Shown here piece after piece: positions 1 to 8,784 of a DNA stretch of 64,000 bases (its first letter is position 1; the number at the start of each line of letters is the position of its first letter). This DNA comes from Pseudolabrys sp. Lineage in GTDB: Bacteria; Pseudomonadota; Alphaproteobacteria; Rhizobiales; Xanthobacteraceae. The translations under genes were made by a program, and so were the position numbers. The notes beneath the pieces are model-generated. The model was not told where the DNA came from and made no database searches. It worked only from the letters and a program-made list of their open reading frames with translations. Location: assembly GCA_017849615.1 (NCBI GenBank), contig JAFIGS010000011.1, positions 1-64,000 of the forward strand. Direction: 5' to 3'.

Positions 1-90
1 ATTGAAGGCAGAGCCCCTTAGTAGGCCCGGACGGCTACCCGCGGCCTCCCGGGAGCGGGGTTACGAGCCCCGCCCGCAGGCGCCACATCC
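1..90 (+). ncRNA. ssrS: Possible 3' end of 6S RNA, cut by the window edge
   Basis: The segment at about 58-90 (GGGTTACGAGCC, then CCCGCAGGCGCCACATCC) resembles the 3' closing portion of 6S RNA, whose E. coli version ends with GGGTTACAGCC and a CTGCGGCGGCATC block. A local stem (AGCGGGG at 55-61 with CCCCGCC at 69-75) fits a terminal-stem side arm. 6S RNA binds sigma70 RNA polymerase and represses it in stationary phase. The 5' half that would pair with this part lies outside the window, so the fold cannot be checked. A perfect 7-bp stem follows (CGTCATC at 96-102 with GATGACG at 115-121) but has no T-tract. The assignment is by resemblance only. Confidence 0.4.
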
Positions 91-190
91 TGCCCCGTCA
101 TCAAGACGTCTCTAGATGACGTCCCCGGCCGGGCCGAACGGCAATGGTTATAGTCCTTCTAGGAATAATGGTCAAGGACTATCTTCTACT

Positions 191-293
191 GTCATTCCGG
201 GGCGGCCTGAAAGCGCGAACCCGGAATCCAGACCGGCCCTCATGCATCGCTGGATTCCGGGCTCGCGGCCTTTCGGCCGCGCCCCGGAATGAC
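191..293. repeat. Dispersed palindromic intergenic repeat, GTCATTCCGGGGC type
   Basis: The element starts GTCATTCCGGGGCG, ends GCGCCCCGGAATGAC, and has an inner inverted pair (CCGGAATCCA with TGGATTCCGG). Near-identical elements occur at 29762-29865 and 40597-40700, with a short form at 42361-42402. These are non-coding repeats; their function is unknown, although transcripts across them would fold into long hairpins. Confidence 0.85.
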
Positions 294-351
294 GGCGTAG
301 AAGGTCCGCGCCCCGGAATGACGGCGTAGAAGGTCCGCGCCCCGGAATGAC
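294..351. repeat. Tandem 29-bp duplication of the repeat's right arm
   Basis: Two further copies of a 29-bp unit (GGCGTAGAAGGTCCGCG followed by CCCCGGAATGAC) follow the full palindrome head to tail, ending at 322 and 351. Only the right arm is amplified, so these units cannot fold alone but can compete for the left arm at 191-204. Confidence 0.85.
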
Positions 352-380
352 GAACACCCGGCGCTTTCTGATCCGCCCAA

Positions 381-413
381 AGCGCTGGATCGCCCGCCTT
401 CGCGGGCGATGAC
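381..413. repeat. Short hairpin repeat, CGCCCGCCTTCGCGGGCG type
   Basis: The unit reads AGCGCTGGATCGCCCGCC, then TTCGCGGGCGATGAC. CGCCCGC pairs with GCGGGCG around a short loop. Related units lie at 8088-8154 and 31966-32052, both also starting from an AGCGCT(T/G) block and ending in GATGAC. It is a second dispersed repeat family, distinct from the one just upstream. Confidence 0.75.
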
Positions 414-489
414 GTTGAGAAATACCGGATTTCGCGGAGCCTGTTGGCTCATCCGGGCTACGAGATTGGCGACCGAAGATTGGGAGGCG

Positions 490-855
490 CTAGGCTTTCA
501 CCGCCCGCATCTCGTCCAGCGTGGCGCGGGCGGCGGCGCGGTGATCGGACGTGATGTGGCTGGAGACGACCTTGAGCGCCGTCATCAGCACGGCGGCATC
601 GTCGGTAAAACCGAGCACCGGCAGCATGTCCGGCACGGCGTCGAATGGCAGCACGAAATAGGCGATGGCGCCGAGCAATGTGCCTTTGACCTGCAGCGGC
701 GTCGCCCGGTCGAAGGCGCAGTAATACGCCGCCAGCAAATCCTCGGCGAACGGGATGTGCGCGGCCACGCCGCCGAACTTGCGCCAGAAACGGCGCGGCA
801 GCGACGGATCGTCGCCGGTGGCGGAAGTTCCAAAACTGGTGCCGGATGTGCGCAT
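490..855 (-). CDS. YkvA family (DUF1232) small membrane-associated protein
   Basis: The protein has 121 residues. Its core (about residues 55-90) holds the DUF1232 pattern: a hydrophobic helix followed by LPFDAVPDMLPVLGFTDD, matching the family hallmark of a hydrophobic segment ending in a D-x-x-PD motif and a G-x-x-DD turn. Members are small and mostly uncharacterised, probably peripheral or single-span membrane proteins. The gene stands alone, convergent to nothing and followed by the repeat cluster. The first 20 residues are polar and weakly conserved in character, so the start could be downstream. No specific function is proposed. Confidence 0.85.
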   Translation of the reverse strand: MRTSGTSFGTSATGDDPSLPRRFWRKFGGVAAHIPFAEDLLAAYYCAFDRATPLQVKGTLLGAIAYFVLPFDAVPDMLPVLGFTDDAAVLMTALKVVSSHITSDHRAAARATLDEMRAVKA

Positions 856-955
856 ATCAAACAGGTGGTGCCGATCGGCGGGAGTTCAAGCTAACGGGAT
901 CAAACCATTCCTGCCGCCCAGCCCGAGTAACCGGGCGGAGACCTATCGCGGCGGC

Positions 956-1249
956 TCAGGAATCCGCGATCATCTCCATCGCTTCGGCCAGGGTGATGTC
1001 GAGCTCGGTGACGCCGCCGGCGTCATGCGTCGACAGCGTGACCTCGACGGTGCGGTACACGTTGAACCATTCCGGGTGATGATCCATTTTCTCGGCAACC
1101 AGCGCCGCCCGGGTCATGAAGCCGAAGGCCTCGTTAAAATCGCCGAAGGTGAACTTCTTGACGATGGCGTCGCGGTCCTTGACGTCGGTCCAGCCGGGAA
1201 GCCGCTGAAGGGCCGACTTGCGGGCTTCGGGAGTGAGTTTTTGCGCCAT
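956..1249 (-). CDS. phhB: Pterin-4a-carbinolamine dehydratase
   Basis: The 97-residue protein matches the short PCD/DCoH family, with the signature H-H-P-E-W-x-N-V-Y (residues 58-66), where the paired histidines are catalytic, and the downstream block [17 protein letters not shown]. It dehydrates 4a-hydroxytetrahydrobiopterin during cofactor recycling for aromatic amino acid hydroxylases; no such hydroxylase is in the window. The start at 1249 gives [10 protein letters not shown] and the normal family length. A longer reading to 1309 would add 20 atypical residues and was rejected. The gene is divergent from the intramembrane protease that starts 117 bp away. Confidence 0.95.
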   Translation of the reverse strand: MAQKLTPEARKSALQRLPGWTDVKDRDAIVKKFTFGDFNEAFGFMTRAALVAEKMDHHPEWFNVYRTVEVTLSTHDAGGVTELDITLAEAMEMIADS

Positions 1250-1366
1250 GTCAGGACTCTCGCTTGCAACCGTGGCATGATAATGCCCGGCAACGCTCCG
1301 GTCTCGCAATCGGTTCGGAACATCACCATTTGAGGCGACAAAAGAGCGCGTTCAGCGGGAAATTTC

Positions 1367-2482
1367 ATGTCCTGGTCCGTCAGCATCGGCAGCATCGCCG
1401 GCACCGTCGTCCGCATCCATCTGACCTTCCTGCTGTTCCTGGCCTGGATTTTCGCCGCCGGCTACAGCCAGGGCGGCAGCGCGGCGGCGTGGGACAGCGT
1501 CCTTTTCATGCTGCTGCTGTTCGGCTGCGTGCTGCTGCACGAATTCGGCCACATCTTCACGGCCCGCGCCTTCGGCGTTGCGACGCCGTTCGTGACGCTG
1601 CTGCCGATCGGCGGCGTGGCGCAGCTCGAGCGCATTCCGGAGGAGCCGCGCCAGGAATTCCTGATCGCCATCGCCGGCCCGCTGGTCAATGTCGCCATCG
1701 CCATCCTGCTTGTCGTGTTCGCCGGCGCGGCGCTGACGCAGAATGCCGCGACCGCCATCGACAACGGCCAGATCGCGATGGTGGACCGGCTCGCCGCCGT
1801 GAACCTGTTTCTGGCGCTGTTCAACCTGATCCCGGCCTTCCCGATGGACGGCGGGCGCATCCTGCGCGCCGCGCTGGCGTCGCGGCTCGGCTATGTCCGC
1901 GCCACCGAAATTGCCGCGACCATCGGGCAGTTCGTCGCTTTCGCGCTCGGCTTCATCGGGCTTCTGTACAATCCAATCCTGATCTTCATCGCCATCTTCG
2001 TTTATCTCGCGGCCTCGTCTGAGGCGCATATGGTGGCGCTGCGCGCCATATCGCGCGGCCTGCCGGTAGGCCACGCCATGGTGACGCGCTTCGCCACGCT
2101 CAAGCCGCAGGCGCATGTCGATGAAGCGGTGCAGACCTTGCTCGCCACCAGCCAGGGCGAATTCCCGGTGGTCGATGATGCCGGCAAGCCCGCGGGCCTG
2201 CTGTCGCGCGGCGACATCATCAAGGCGATCAAGACGCTCGGCCCCGATGCGCGCGTCGCCGACGCGATGACGCCGGATTTCCCGACCATCGGCCACCGCC
2301 GCTCGCTCGATGACGCGTTCAAGCTGCTGCAGGAGAAGAACTCCGCCGCCGTCGGCGTGACCGATGCCGACGGCCGGCTGACCGGCCTGATCACATCGGA
2401 GACCATCGCCGAGATGGTGATGCTCGGCGATTCCCTGCCGAAGGACATGCGCGGGCCGTGGGGGCGGCCGGCCGCGACCTGA
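1367..2482 (+). CDS. Site-2-protease-type (M50) membrane metalloprotease with two CBS domains
   Basis: The protein has 371 residues. Membrane helices lie near 15-33, 44-65, 95-118 and 175-205. The zinc-binding HEFGH motif is at residues 58-62 inside a helix, and the second ligand motif NLIPAFPMDGGR is at 153-164 with Asp161. Together these define the S2P/SpoIVFB class of intramembrane proteases. The C-terminal half (about 245-360) carries a pair of CBS domains, which usually sense adenosine nucleotides. The substrate is unknown. The gene is followed by 240 bp that contain the typA promoter region. Confidence 0.93.
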   Translation: MSWSVSIGSIAGTVVRIHLTFLLFLAWIFAAGYSQGGSAAAWDSVLFMLLLFGCVLLHEFGHIFTARAFGVATPFVTLLPIGGVAQLERIPEEPRQEFLIAIAGPLVNVAIAILLVVFAGAALTQNAATAIDNGQIAMVDRLAAVNLFLALFNLIPAFPMDGGRILRAALASRLGYVRATEIAATIGQFVAFALGFIGLLYNPILIFIAIFVYLAASSEAHMVALRAISRGLPVGHAMVTRFATLKPQAHVDEAVQTLLATSQGEFPVVDDAGKPAGLLSRGDIIKAIKTLGPDARVADAMTPDFPTIGHRRSLDDAFKLLQEKNSAAVGVTDADGRLTGLITSETIAEMVMLGDSLPKDMRGPWGRPAAT

Positions 2483-2568
2483 GGGCTCCGGCCCACAGAC
2501 CGCCCCACCGCGTTCATCATCTCGCCGTTTTTCCGCCGATTCAGGCCGAAAATACGCCTCCGCGGCGG

Positions 2569-2596
2569 TTGCCAGTTGTTATTTCATCGCTATATT
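2569..2596 (+). promoter_or_regulatory. Candidate sigma70-type promoter upstream of typA
   Basis: TTGCCA (2569-2574) and TATATT (2591-2596) are separated by 16 bp in a locally AT-rich patch. This fits a housekeeping promoter for typA, about 130 bp before its start codon. It is a pattern match only. Confidence 0.45.
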
Positions 2597-2616
2597 GCGC
2601 CGCAAAAGTGCTGCGT

Positions 2617-2642
2617 CGCGGGCCCTTGAAAAGCGGCCCGCG
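2617..2642 (+). promoter_or_regulatory. Hairpin plus T-rich stretch in the typA leader
   Basis: CGCGGGCC (2617-2624) and GGCCCGCG (2635-2642) form a perfect 8-bp stem with a 10-nt loop, followed by CTTTGGTTTTTGG. It lies about 20 bp downstream of the candidate -10 box, so it would be at the 5' end of the typA transcript. It could attenuate transcription or protect the transcript's 5' end; it could also terminate leftover read-through from the upstream protease gene. Confidence 0.5.
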
Positions 2643-2724
2643 CTTTGGTTTTTGGAACACCCCGCGCCCCGCCCTTAAGACAGGAACCGGTTCCGGCTCA
2701 GGGCCCCGCGCAAAAGGCAAACGT

Positions 2725-4551
2725 ATGGATCTCCGCAATATCGCGATCATCGCGCACGTCGACCATGGCAAGACCACCCTCGTGGACCGACTGCTGCAAC
2801 AGTCCGGCGTCTACCGGGAGAACGAGCGCCAGGTCGAGCGCGTGATGGACTCAAACGACCTCGAGCGCGAGCGCGGCATCACCATTCTGGCCAAGGCCGC
2901 CTCGGTTGACTGGAAGGGCACCCGCATCAACATCGTCGATACGCCGGGCCACGCCGACTTCGGCGGCGAGGTCGAGCGCATCCTCAACATGGTGGACGGC
3001 GCGCTGGTGCTGGTGGACGCCGCCGAGGGTCCGCTGCCGCAGACCAAGTTCGTCGTCTCCAAGGCGCTGAAGATGGGCCTCAAGCCCATCGTCGTGATCA
3101 ACAAGGTCGACCGCCCCGACGCCCGCGCCAACGAAGTGCTCAACGAGGTGTTCGACCTGTTCGCCGCGCTCGACGCCACCGACGAACAGCTCGATTTCCC
3201 GATCCTGTTCGGTTCGGCCAAGCAGGGCTGGATGTCCACCTCGCTCGACGGTCCGCAGGACCAGGGCATGAAGCCCTTGTTCGACCTCGTGCTCAATCAC
3301 GTCAAGCCACCGGTGGTCGAGGACGGTCCGTTCCGCCTGCTCGGCACCATCATCGAATCCAACCCCTATCTCGGCCGCATCGTCACCGGCCGCATCTTCT
3401 CCGGCAGCGTCAAGCCGAACCAGGCGGTGAAGGTGCTCAATCGCGAAGGCAAGCTCGTGGAGAGCGGCCGCGTCACCAAGATCCTGGCGTTCCGCGGCAC
3501 CGAACGCGTCAACCTCGACGACGCCGGAGCCGGCGACATCGTCGCGCTGGCCGGCCTGCCCAACGCCACCGTCGCCATGACCATCTGCGATCCGGCCGTG
3601 GAAACCGCGCTGCCGGCGCAGCCGATCGATCCGCCGACTTTGGCCATGACCTTCCGCGTCAATGACTCGCCGCTCGCCGGCACCGAAGGCTCCAAGGTGA
3701 CGAGCCGCATGATCCGCGACCGCCTGATGGCCGAGGCCGAAGGCAACGTGGCGCTGCGCGTGCGTGAATCGGACGAAAAAGACGCGATGGAAGTCGCCGG
3801 CCGCGGCGAATTGCAGCTCGGCATTCTGATCGAGACCATGCGCCGCGAAGGTTTCGAACTGTCGGTCTCGCGACCCAAGGTGCTGTTGCGCAAGACCGAA
3901 GACGGTCAGGTTGAAGAGCCGATCGAGGAAGTCGTCATCGACGTCGATGAAGAACATTCCGGCGTCGTCGTGCAGAAGATGTCGGAGCGCAAGGCCGATC
4001 TCGTCGAGATGCGCCCGTCGGGCGGCGGCCGCACCCGTATCGTCTTCCACGCACCGACCCGCGGCCTGATCGGCTACCAGGGCGAACTGCTGACCGACAC
4101 GCGCGGCACCGCGATCATGAACCGCGTGTTCCACGGCCACGCGCCCTACAAGGGCGCGATCCAGGGCCGCCGCAATGGCGTGCTCATCTCGAACGACAAG
4201 GGCGAGGCGGTCGCCTACGCGCTGTGGAATCTGGAAGACCGCGGCCCGATGATGATCGAGCCGGGCTGGAAGGTTTACACCGGCATGATCGTCGGCGAGC
4301 ACACGCGCGAGAACGACCTCGTCGTCAATGTCCTCAAGGGCAAGCAGCTCACCAACATCCGCACCACGTCGAAAGACGAAGCGGTGCGCCTGACGCCGCC
4401 GATCCGCATGACGCTGGAAAAGGCCATGGCCTACATCCAGGACGACGAACTGGTGGAAGTGACGCCGTCCTCGATTCGCCTGCGCAAGAAGATGCTCGAC
4501 GAGAACGACCGCAAGCGCGAAGAGCGCAAGAAGGAAGCCGAGGTCGCCTGA
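2725..4551 (+). CDS. typA: Ribosome-associated GTPase TypA/BipA
   Basis: The 608-residue translational GTPase has P-loop AHVDHGKT (10-17), effector region with RERGIT, G3 [12 protein letters not shown]4 NKVDRPDAR, then the EF-G-like domains II, III and V and the BipA-specific C-terminal domain ([17 protein letters not shown], later [20 protein letters not shown]). It acts on the ribosome, assisting 50S assembly and translation under stress and cold. The open frame extends 267 bases upstream, but [13 protein letters not shown] at 2725 is the conserved start; the upstream part overlaps the leader hairpin and the candidate promoter. The length agrees with the family. Confidence 0.98.
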   Translation: MDLRNIAIIAHVDHGKTTLVDRLLQQSGVYRENERQVERVMDSNDLERERGITILAKAASVDWKGTRINIVDTPGHADFGGEVERILNMVDGALVLVDAAEGPLPQTKFVVSKALKMGLKPIVVINKVDRPDARANEVLNEVFDLFAALDATDEQLDFPILFGSAKQGWMSTSLDGPQDQGMKPLFDLVLNHVKPPVVEDGPFRLLGTIIESNPYLGRIVTGRIFSGSVKPNQAVKVLNREGKLVESGRVTKILAFRGTERVNLDDAGAGDIVALAGLPNATVAMTICDPAVETALPAQPIDPPTLAMTFRVNDSPLAGTEGSKVTSRMIRDRLMAEAEGNVALRVRESDEKDAMEVAGRGELQLGILIETMRREGFELSVSRPKVLLRKTEDGQVEEPIEEVVIDVDEEHSGVVVQKMSERKADLVEMRPSGGGRTRIVFHAPTRGLIGYQGELLTDTRGTAIMNRVFHGHAPYKGAIQGRRNGVLISNDKGEAVAYALWNLEDRGPMMIEPGWKVYTGMIVGEHTRENDLVVNVLKGKQLTNIRTTSKDEAVRLTPPIRMTLEKAMAYIQDDELVEVTPSSIRLRKKMLDENDRKREERKKEAEVA

Positions 4552-4741
4552 CGCGGCCGGCGGGAGGGCGCGCGCTGCGTCCGCCGCCCGCCTGTGTCAG
4601 TTTGTAACGCCTTGCTTCGGCGTGCCGTTTTGGCCCACTGGGGCGCGCCGGAACGCCTCCTGTGGCCGGTAATCCACACCCGTTAACCCATCGTTAATCA
4701 TAGGGCTTGAAGCGCACAGGGTTCGTTGCTTGAATTCCGCA

Positions 4742-5254
4742 ATGAGCACGACCCTCATCGAGATTCGACGCGCCAGGACCGCCGACGCCACGGAAGTCGC
4801 GGCCACGCACGACGAAGCGTGGCGGATGGCATACCAGGGCATCATCCCCGGCGCCGAACTCGACAAGCTGATCAACCGGCGCGGCCCCGATTGGTGGCAG
4901 TCGGCGATCCGCAAGGGCAGCCGCATTACCGTGCTGCAGTTCGGCGACCGCATTGCCGGTTACGCCAATTACGGGCGCAACCGCGCTCGCAGCCTGTTCT
5001 ACGAGGGCGAAGTCTACGAGCTTTACCTCCGCCCGGAATTTCAGGGGCTGGGCTTCGGCAGCCGCCTGTTCAACGCCGCGCGCAAGGATCTCGGCCAGAG
5101 CGGCCTCAAGAGCCTCGTCGTCTGGGCGCTGTCGGACAACGAGCCGGCGATGGAATTCTACCGCATGCTCGGCGGCCGCGCCGTGGCCCGCTCGTCCGAG
5201 AAGTTCGGGCCCAAGACCCTCGACAAGGTCGCCTACGCCTGGCCGCAGGGCTGA
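4742..5254 (+). CDS. GNAT family N-acetyltransferase
   Basis: The 170-residue protein has the GNAT core: YELYLRPEFQGLGFGSRL contains the acetyl-CoA-binding motif (Q-G-L-G-F-G, about residues 98-106), and ALSDNEPAMEFYRMLGG is the C-terminal motif B. The substrate cannot be told from the sequence. The ATG at 4742 was chosen over a TTG four codons upstream because it gives a normal N-terminus (MSTTLIEIRRA). It converges with folD across a repeat element. Confidence 0.9.
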   Translation: MSTTLIEIRRARTADATEVAATHDEAWRMAYQGIIPGAELDKLINRRGPDWWQSAIRKGSRITVLQFGDRIAGYANYGRNRARSLFYEGEVYELYLRPEFQGLGFGSRLFNAARKDLGQSGLKSLVVWALSDNEPAMEFYRMLGGRAVARSSEKFGPKTLDKVAYAWPQG

Positions 5255-5274
5255 GGCTTTTTAATATCGTTAGA

Positions 5275-5385
5275 CCTCATGATGAGGAGCGCACCGCAGG
5301 TGCGCGTCTCGAACCATGCAGCCCGTGACACCCGGGCCCTTCATCCTTCGAGACGCCCGCTTGCGCGGGCTCCTCAGGATGAGGG
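5275..5385. repeat. Palindromic repeat between convergent genes, CCTCATGATGAGG type
   Basis: CCTCATGATGAGGAGCGCAC opens the element, and CTCCTCAGGATGAGG closes it, with an inner TTCGAGACGCCCGCTTGCGC hairpin. This composition is typical of a third dispersed repeat family of Bradyrhizobium-type genomes. It ends next to the folD stop codon (5386) and may help terminate both convergent transcripts. Confidence 0.75.
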
Positions 5386-6270
5386 TCAAAGGCTCGCCGC
5401 CTTCACCCCGTTCAGCGCACACGCCGCGCGCAGCGTGTTCAGCATCAGGCACGCAATCGTCATCGGCCCGACGCCGCCCGGTACCGGCGTAATCGCGCCG
5501 GCGACCCTGGCCGCTTCGCCGAAGGCCACATCGCCGACGATGCGCGATTTGCCACCCTCGCCGTCGATCCGGTTGATGCCGACATCGATGACGATGGCGC
5601 CCGGCTTGATCCAGTCGCCGCGCACGAACTCGGCCTTGCCGATGGCGGCGATCAACAGATCGGCGCGGCGCGCCAGCGCGGCCAGATCCCTGGTCTTCGA
5701 ATGCGCGACGGTCACGGTCGCGTTCTCCGCCAGCAGAAGCTGCGCCACCGGCTTGCCGACGATGTTGGAACGGCCGATCACCAGCGCGTCGAGGCCGGCG
5801 AGCGACGGCTTCACCGTCTTCGCCAGCATCACGCAGCCATAAGGCGTGCACGGCACCAGCGACGGCAGGCCGAGCGACAGCCGCCCGACATTCACGGGGT
5901 GAAAGCCATCGACGTCCTTCATCGGATCGATGGCGGCGATCACCTTCTGCGCGTCGATCTGCGGCGGCAGCGGCAACTGCACCAGGATGCCGCTGACGGC
6001 CTTGTCGGCGTTGAGCCTGTCGATCAGGGCGAGCAGCTCGGCTTCGCCGGTCGATTCCGGCAGCTTGTGATCGAACGGCGCCATGCCGGCCTCGACCAGC
6101 GCCTTCGCCTTGGAGCGCACATAGACCTCGCTCGCCGGGTTCTGCCCGACCAGCACGACGGCAAGCCCCGGCGTCAGGCCATGATCGCGCTTGAGGCGCG
6201 CCACGTCCGCCGCGACCTTGCCGCGCAGCTCCGCCGCGATTGATTTGCCGTCGATGATGGTTGCGGTCAT
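5386..6270 (-). CDS. folD: Bifunctional methylenetetrahydrofolate dehydrogenase/cyclohydrolase
   Basis: The 294-residue protein interconverts 5,10-methylene-, methenyl- and 10-formyl-tetrahydrofolate, feeding purine and formyl-Met synthesis. Family blocks are present in order: [13 protein letters not shown] with the following catalytic Lys in [40 protein letters not shown] in the NADP-binding fold, and [10 protein letters not shown] near the C-terminus. MTATIIDGK at 6270 is the conserved start; the frame extends ten codons further without family support. It is followed upstream on the same strand by the YggU and YggT genes, probably one transcript. Confidence 0.97.
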   Translation of the reverse strand: MTATIIDGKSIAAELRGKVAADVARLKRDHGLTPGLAVVLVGQNPASEVYVRSKAKALVEAGMAPFDHKLPESTGEAELLALIDRLNADKAVSGILVQLPLPPQIDAQKVIAAIDPMKDVDGFHPVNVGRLSLGLPSLVPCTPYGCVMLAKTVKPSLAGLDALVIGRSNIVGKPVAQLLLAENATVTVAHSKTRDLAALARRADLLIAAIGKAEFVRGDWIKPGAIVIDVGINRIDGEGGKSRIVGDVAFGEAARVAGAITPVPGGVGPMTIACLMLNTLRAACALNGVKAASL

Positions 6271-6299
6271 GCCTCGCCCGTTCTTGCGCCCAACGACCA

Positions 6300-6620
6300 T
6301 TAGCCGCTTTGGATCGCCGCTTTCAACCGCGCCGCCAGCGTCGGCCCATCGCCGGAAACTATCAGCCGCTTGATCCGCGATGTCGCGCCGGCGGCCAATG
6401 TCACGTCACGCCCCGGCACAGCCAACGTCTTGGCAATGAGTTTGCACAAAGCCGCGTTGGCCTCGCCCTCGCTCGGCGCGGCGCGCACCCGCGCCTTGAG
6501 CACGCCGCGGCCGTCGCTCATCGTCTCGACGCCGTCGATGGAATCGCGGCCGCCTTTCGGCGTCAGGCGCACATGAATGACGAGGCCGCCGGACGTCGCC
6601 GACCACGGCTCTCCGGTCAT
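6300..6620 (-). CDS. DUF167 (YggU) family protein
   Basis: The 106-residue protein has the DUF167 hallmark: a basic-strand start ([15 protein letters not shown]), [17 protein letters not shown] and a C-terminal [10 protein letters not shown] block. The family has a small alpha/beta fold of unknown function and is typically found beside a YggT gene, as here. It lies 29 bp upstream of the folD start on the same strand. Confidence 0.93.
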   Translation of the reverse strand: MTGEPWSATSGGLVIHVRLTPKGGRDSIDGVETMSDGRGVLKARVRAAPSEGEANAALCKLIAKTLAVPGRDVTLAAGATSRIKRLIVSGDGPTLAARLKAAIQSG

Positions 6621-6628
6621 TTCAGTTT

Positions 6629-6677
6629 GCGCATGATCTGATCCGAAAACCGGCTTCCACTTTTCGGGATCATGCGC
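6629..6677. repeat. Inverted repeat GCGCATGATC ... GATCATGCGC
   Basis: Perfect 10-bp arms at 6629-6638 and 6668-6677 enclose ATCCGAAAACCGG and a CACTTTTCGG block that also pair imperfectly. It is a known style of dispersed intergenic repeat in this bacterial group and sits exactly between the YggU and YggT genes. Confidence 0.8.
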
Positions 6678-6680
6678 GCG

Positions 6681-6971
6681 CTAGAACACATTCGGATAGA
6701 TGTAGCGGACGATGACGTTCTCGAGCAGCAGGATGAGCAGGATCAGGATCACCGGCGAGACGTCGATGCCGCCGAGATTCGGCATGGCGTTGCGGATCGG
6801 GCGCAGCACCGGCTCGGTGATGCGGTAGAGGAAGTCGCCGATCGTCGCCACCACCTGGTTGCGGGTGTTGACCACGTTGAACGCCACCAGCCACGACAGG
6901 ACAGCCGACGCGATCAGCAGCCAGATGTAGATCTGGAGCACCAGGAGAACGATATCGAGAATGGCGCGCAT
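6681..6971 (-). CDS. YggT family membrane protein
   Basis: The 96-residue protein has two hydrophobic segments (about residues 3-25 and 65-90) joined by a loop with RNQVVATIGDFLYRITEPVL and the YggT motif PxRxxxPxxGGIDVSP. The family is linked to osmotic tolerance and cell division or envelope functions (YlmG/CCB3 relatives). It is the promoter-proximal member of the yggT-yggU-folD set. Confidence 0.95.
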   Translation of the reverse strand: MRAILDIVLLVLQIYIWLLIASAVLSWLVAFNVVNTRNQVVATIGDFLYRITEPVLRPIRNAMPNLGGIDVSPVILILLILLLENVIVRYIYPNVF

Positions 6972-7161
6972 GAGACGGTTCCGATCCGAAAGATGGGCGG
7001 AAACTAGCTTGTCGCCTCCGCCCGAACAAGCTGCCGCCCCGCCGCAGGAATCGGGGCCGGTCCGGGCCGCGATCCTTGACAGGAAGGATGCCCGGTCCTA
7101 AATGGCGCCCACTCAGCAAAAAGCGCGGGGTTTCGGGTTCTCCCGGCACCGCCTTTGGGAA

Positions 7162-7237
<76 letters not shown>

Positions 7238-7267
7238 CCCACCCTTCCAAGGTTCCGGAGAAGCGGC

Positions 7268-8065
7268 TCAGGCCCGCTCGGCCGTCGAGGCGCGGCGGCC
7301 CTGCCGCCGGCTGACCAGCCCGAGCACGATCCGGCGCGGCAGGATGCGCGCCAGCACCATCACCAGCCGGTTGCCGAAGCCCGGCACCACGACGCGGTGC
7401 CCTTCCATGAAGCCGCGATAGCCGGCCTCGGCGACGCTCGCCGCGGTCTGCGTCAATGCGCCGGGCCCGATCTTGTCCTTGACGCCGGCGCGCGCGGCGA
7501 ATTCGGTCGGCACCGGCCCCGGACACAGCACCGTGACGCGCACGCCGCGCTCCTTCAGCTCGGCATAGAGGGCCTCGGAGAACGACAGCACATAGGCCTT
7601 GCTGGCGTAATACACCGCGCTGCCCGGACCCGGCAGGAAGCCCGCGACCGAGCCGACATTGAGAATGCCGCCTTCATGGCGCGCGAGGCTGTCGACGAAG
7701 GCGAGCGACAATTCGGTCAGCGCCCGCACATTGACGTCGATGATCTGCAACTGTTCGGCGCGATCCAGTTTGGCCGCCTGACCGACCAGACCGAAGCCCG
7801 CGTTGTTGACGACATATTGCGGCTCGACGCCGGCGGCATTGAGCGCATCGGCGATGTTCTGCGTCGCGCCCGACAAGGTCAGATCCGCCGAGATGACCAG
7901 CGGCCGCGGCTGACCCATGGCCTCGATCTCGTCGGCCAGCGCATTGAGCCGCTCGACGCGGCGCGCGGTCAGCGCCAGCGCAAAGCCGTTGCGCGCGAAA
8001 ATGCGCGCCAGCTCGGCGCCGATGCCGGACGATGCGCCGGTGATGAGGGTGACGGGTCTTGGCAT
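7268..8065 (-). CDS. SDR family NAD(P)-dependent oxidoreductase
   Basis: The 265-residue classical short-chain dehydrogenase has the cofactor motif TGASSGIG (residues 9-16), NNAG, catalytic YYASK (Tyr and Lys) and PGPVPTEF. It resembles the DltE/YqjQ-type SDRs, which have no clear substrate. The start at 8065 gives MPRPVTLITG; the frame runs 61 codons further upstream through the repeat at 8088-8154, so the longer form is not real. The gene follows tRNA-Ala convergently. Confidence 0.93.
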   Translation of the reverse strand: MPRPVTLITGASSGIGAELARIFARNGFALALTARRVERLNALADEIEAMGQPRPLVISADLTLSGATQNIADALNAAGVEPQYVVNNAGFGLVGQAAKLDRAEQLQIIDVNVRALTELSLAFVDSLARHEGGILNVGSVAGFLPGPGSAVYYASKAYVLSFSEALYAELKERGVRVTVLCPGPVPTEFAARAGVKDKIGPGALTQTAASVAEAGYRGFMEGHRVVVPGFGNRLVMVLARILPRRIVLGLVSRRQGRRASTAERA

Positions 8066-8087
8066 TTGGCAATGAACCTCTCGGCTG

Positions 8088-8154
8088 TCGTCCTCCGCGC
8101 ATGCGGAGGACCCAGCGCTTTGAAGGGCTGGATCCCCGCCTTCGCGGGGATGAC
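8088..8154. repeat. Intergenic hairpin repeat pair
   Basis: GTCCTCCGCGCATGCGGAGGAC is one stem; CAGCGCTTTGAAGGGCTGGATCC links to a second, CCCCGCCTTCGCGGGGATGAC. It belongs to the same family as 381-413 and 31966-32052. It lies 22 bp upstream of the SDR start, so it is within or near its 5' leader. Confidence 0.8.
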
Positions 8155-8183
8155 CGGAGAATGAAGGCGCGTCCGGAACGGTC

Positions 8184-8648
8184 TTACTCCGTCCCCTGCT
8201 CCCCCGCCACACGCCGCTTGAGCGCGATGCGCTCCTCGCGCGACACATGCAGCAGATCGGCGGCGCGCCAGATCAGGTTATCCTCGAACTCGGTCACCTT
8301 GCCGTCGGCATAGACCACCTGCCACATCATCTCGACGATGCGGGCGCGCTGCTTGTCGTCGAGCGCGCGGTTCAGCCGCGTGGTGAAATGATACAGATCG
8401 ACCGCCTTCTCGTCGGCTTCCTCGGCGCGCTCGATCAGCTTGTCGGCGGCCTTGTCGTCGAGCTTGAAGCGCTCCTTGATCAGATCATGCAGCCGCGCAT
8501 GTTCCGACTCGCTGATGCGGCCGTCGATCGACGCGGTGTGCACCAGCAGCGCCGCGGCCGCGAGGCGGTAATCGGTTTCGGCGAACTCCTCCGCGCGAGA
8601 CTGATCCTCGCTCAGGTCGCCGATGAATTTCATGATCGCGTCGAACAT
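8184..8648 (-). CDS. TerB family protein
   Basis: The 154-residue protein is all-helical in character and contains two TerB-like repeats with acidic loops: ASIDGRISESEHARLHDLI and YADGKVTEFEDNLIWRAADLL. Each has the D-G-x-(I/V)-x-x-x-E pattern of TerB metal-binding helices. TerB proteins are linked to tellurite resistance and membrane stress, but lone chromosomal copies are mostly uncharacterised. The C-terminus is charged. Confidence 0.9.
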   Translation of the reverse strand: MFDAIMKFIGDLSEDQSRAEEFAETDYRLAAAALLVHTASIDGRISESEHARLHDLIKERFKLDDKAADKLIERAEEADEKAVDLYHFTTRLNRALDDKQRARIVEMMWQVVYADGKVTEFEDNLIWRAADLLHVSREERIALKRRVAGEQGTE

Positions 8649-8784
8649 GTCCTGTCCCGGTCGCCGGCGCTTTCGCGATGCGCGCCGTATGCGGCCTCAA
8701 TCTAGGCCGGAATTGACCGAATGCTCGTGACAAATTCGCAAGGATTAGGCAACGCGGTTCTGCGGCCGACGCGCCGGCGCGGGC

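Noticed and set aside
2851-4302. Long open frame antisense to typA (483 codons)
   Set aside because: It mirrors the codon structure of the typA gene; high-GC coding DNA often leaves the complementary frame open, and its translation has no recognisable domain.
4551-4600. Terminator after typA
   Set aside because: GGCGGG and CCCGCC can pair, but the loop is long and no T-tract follows.
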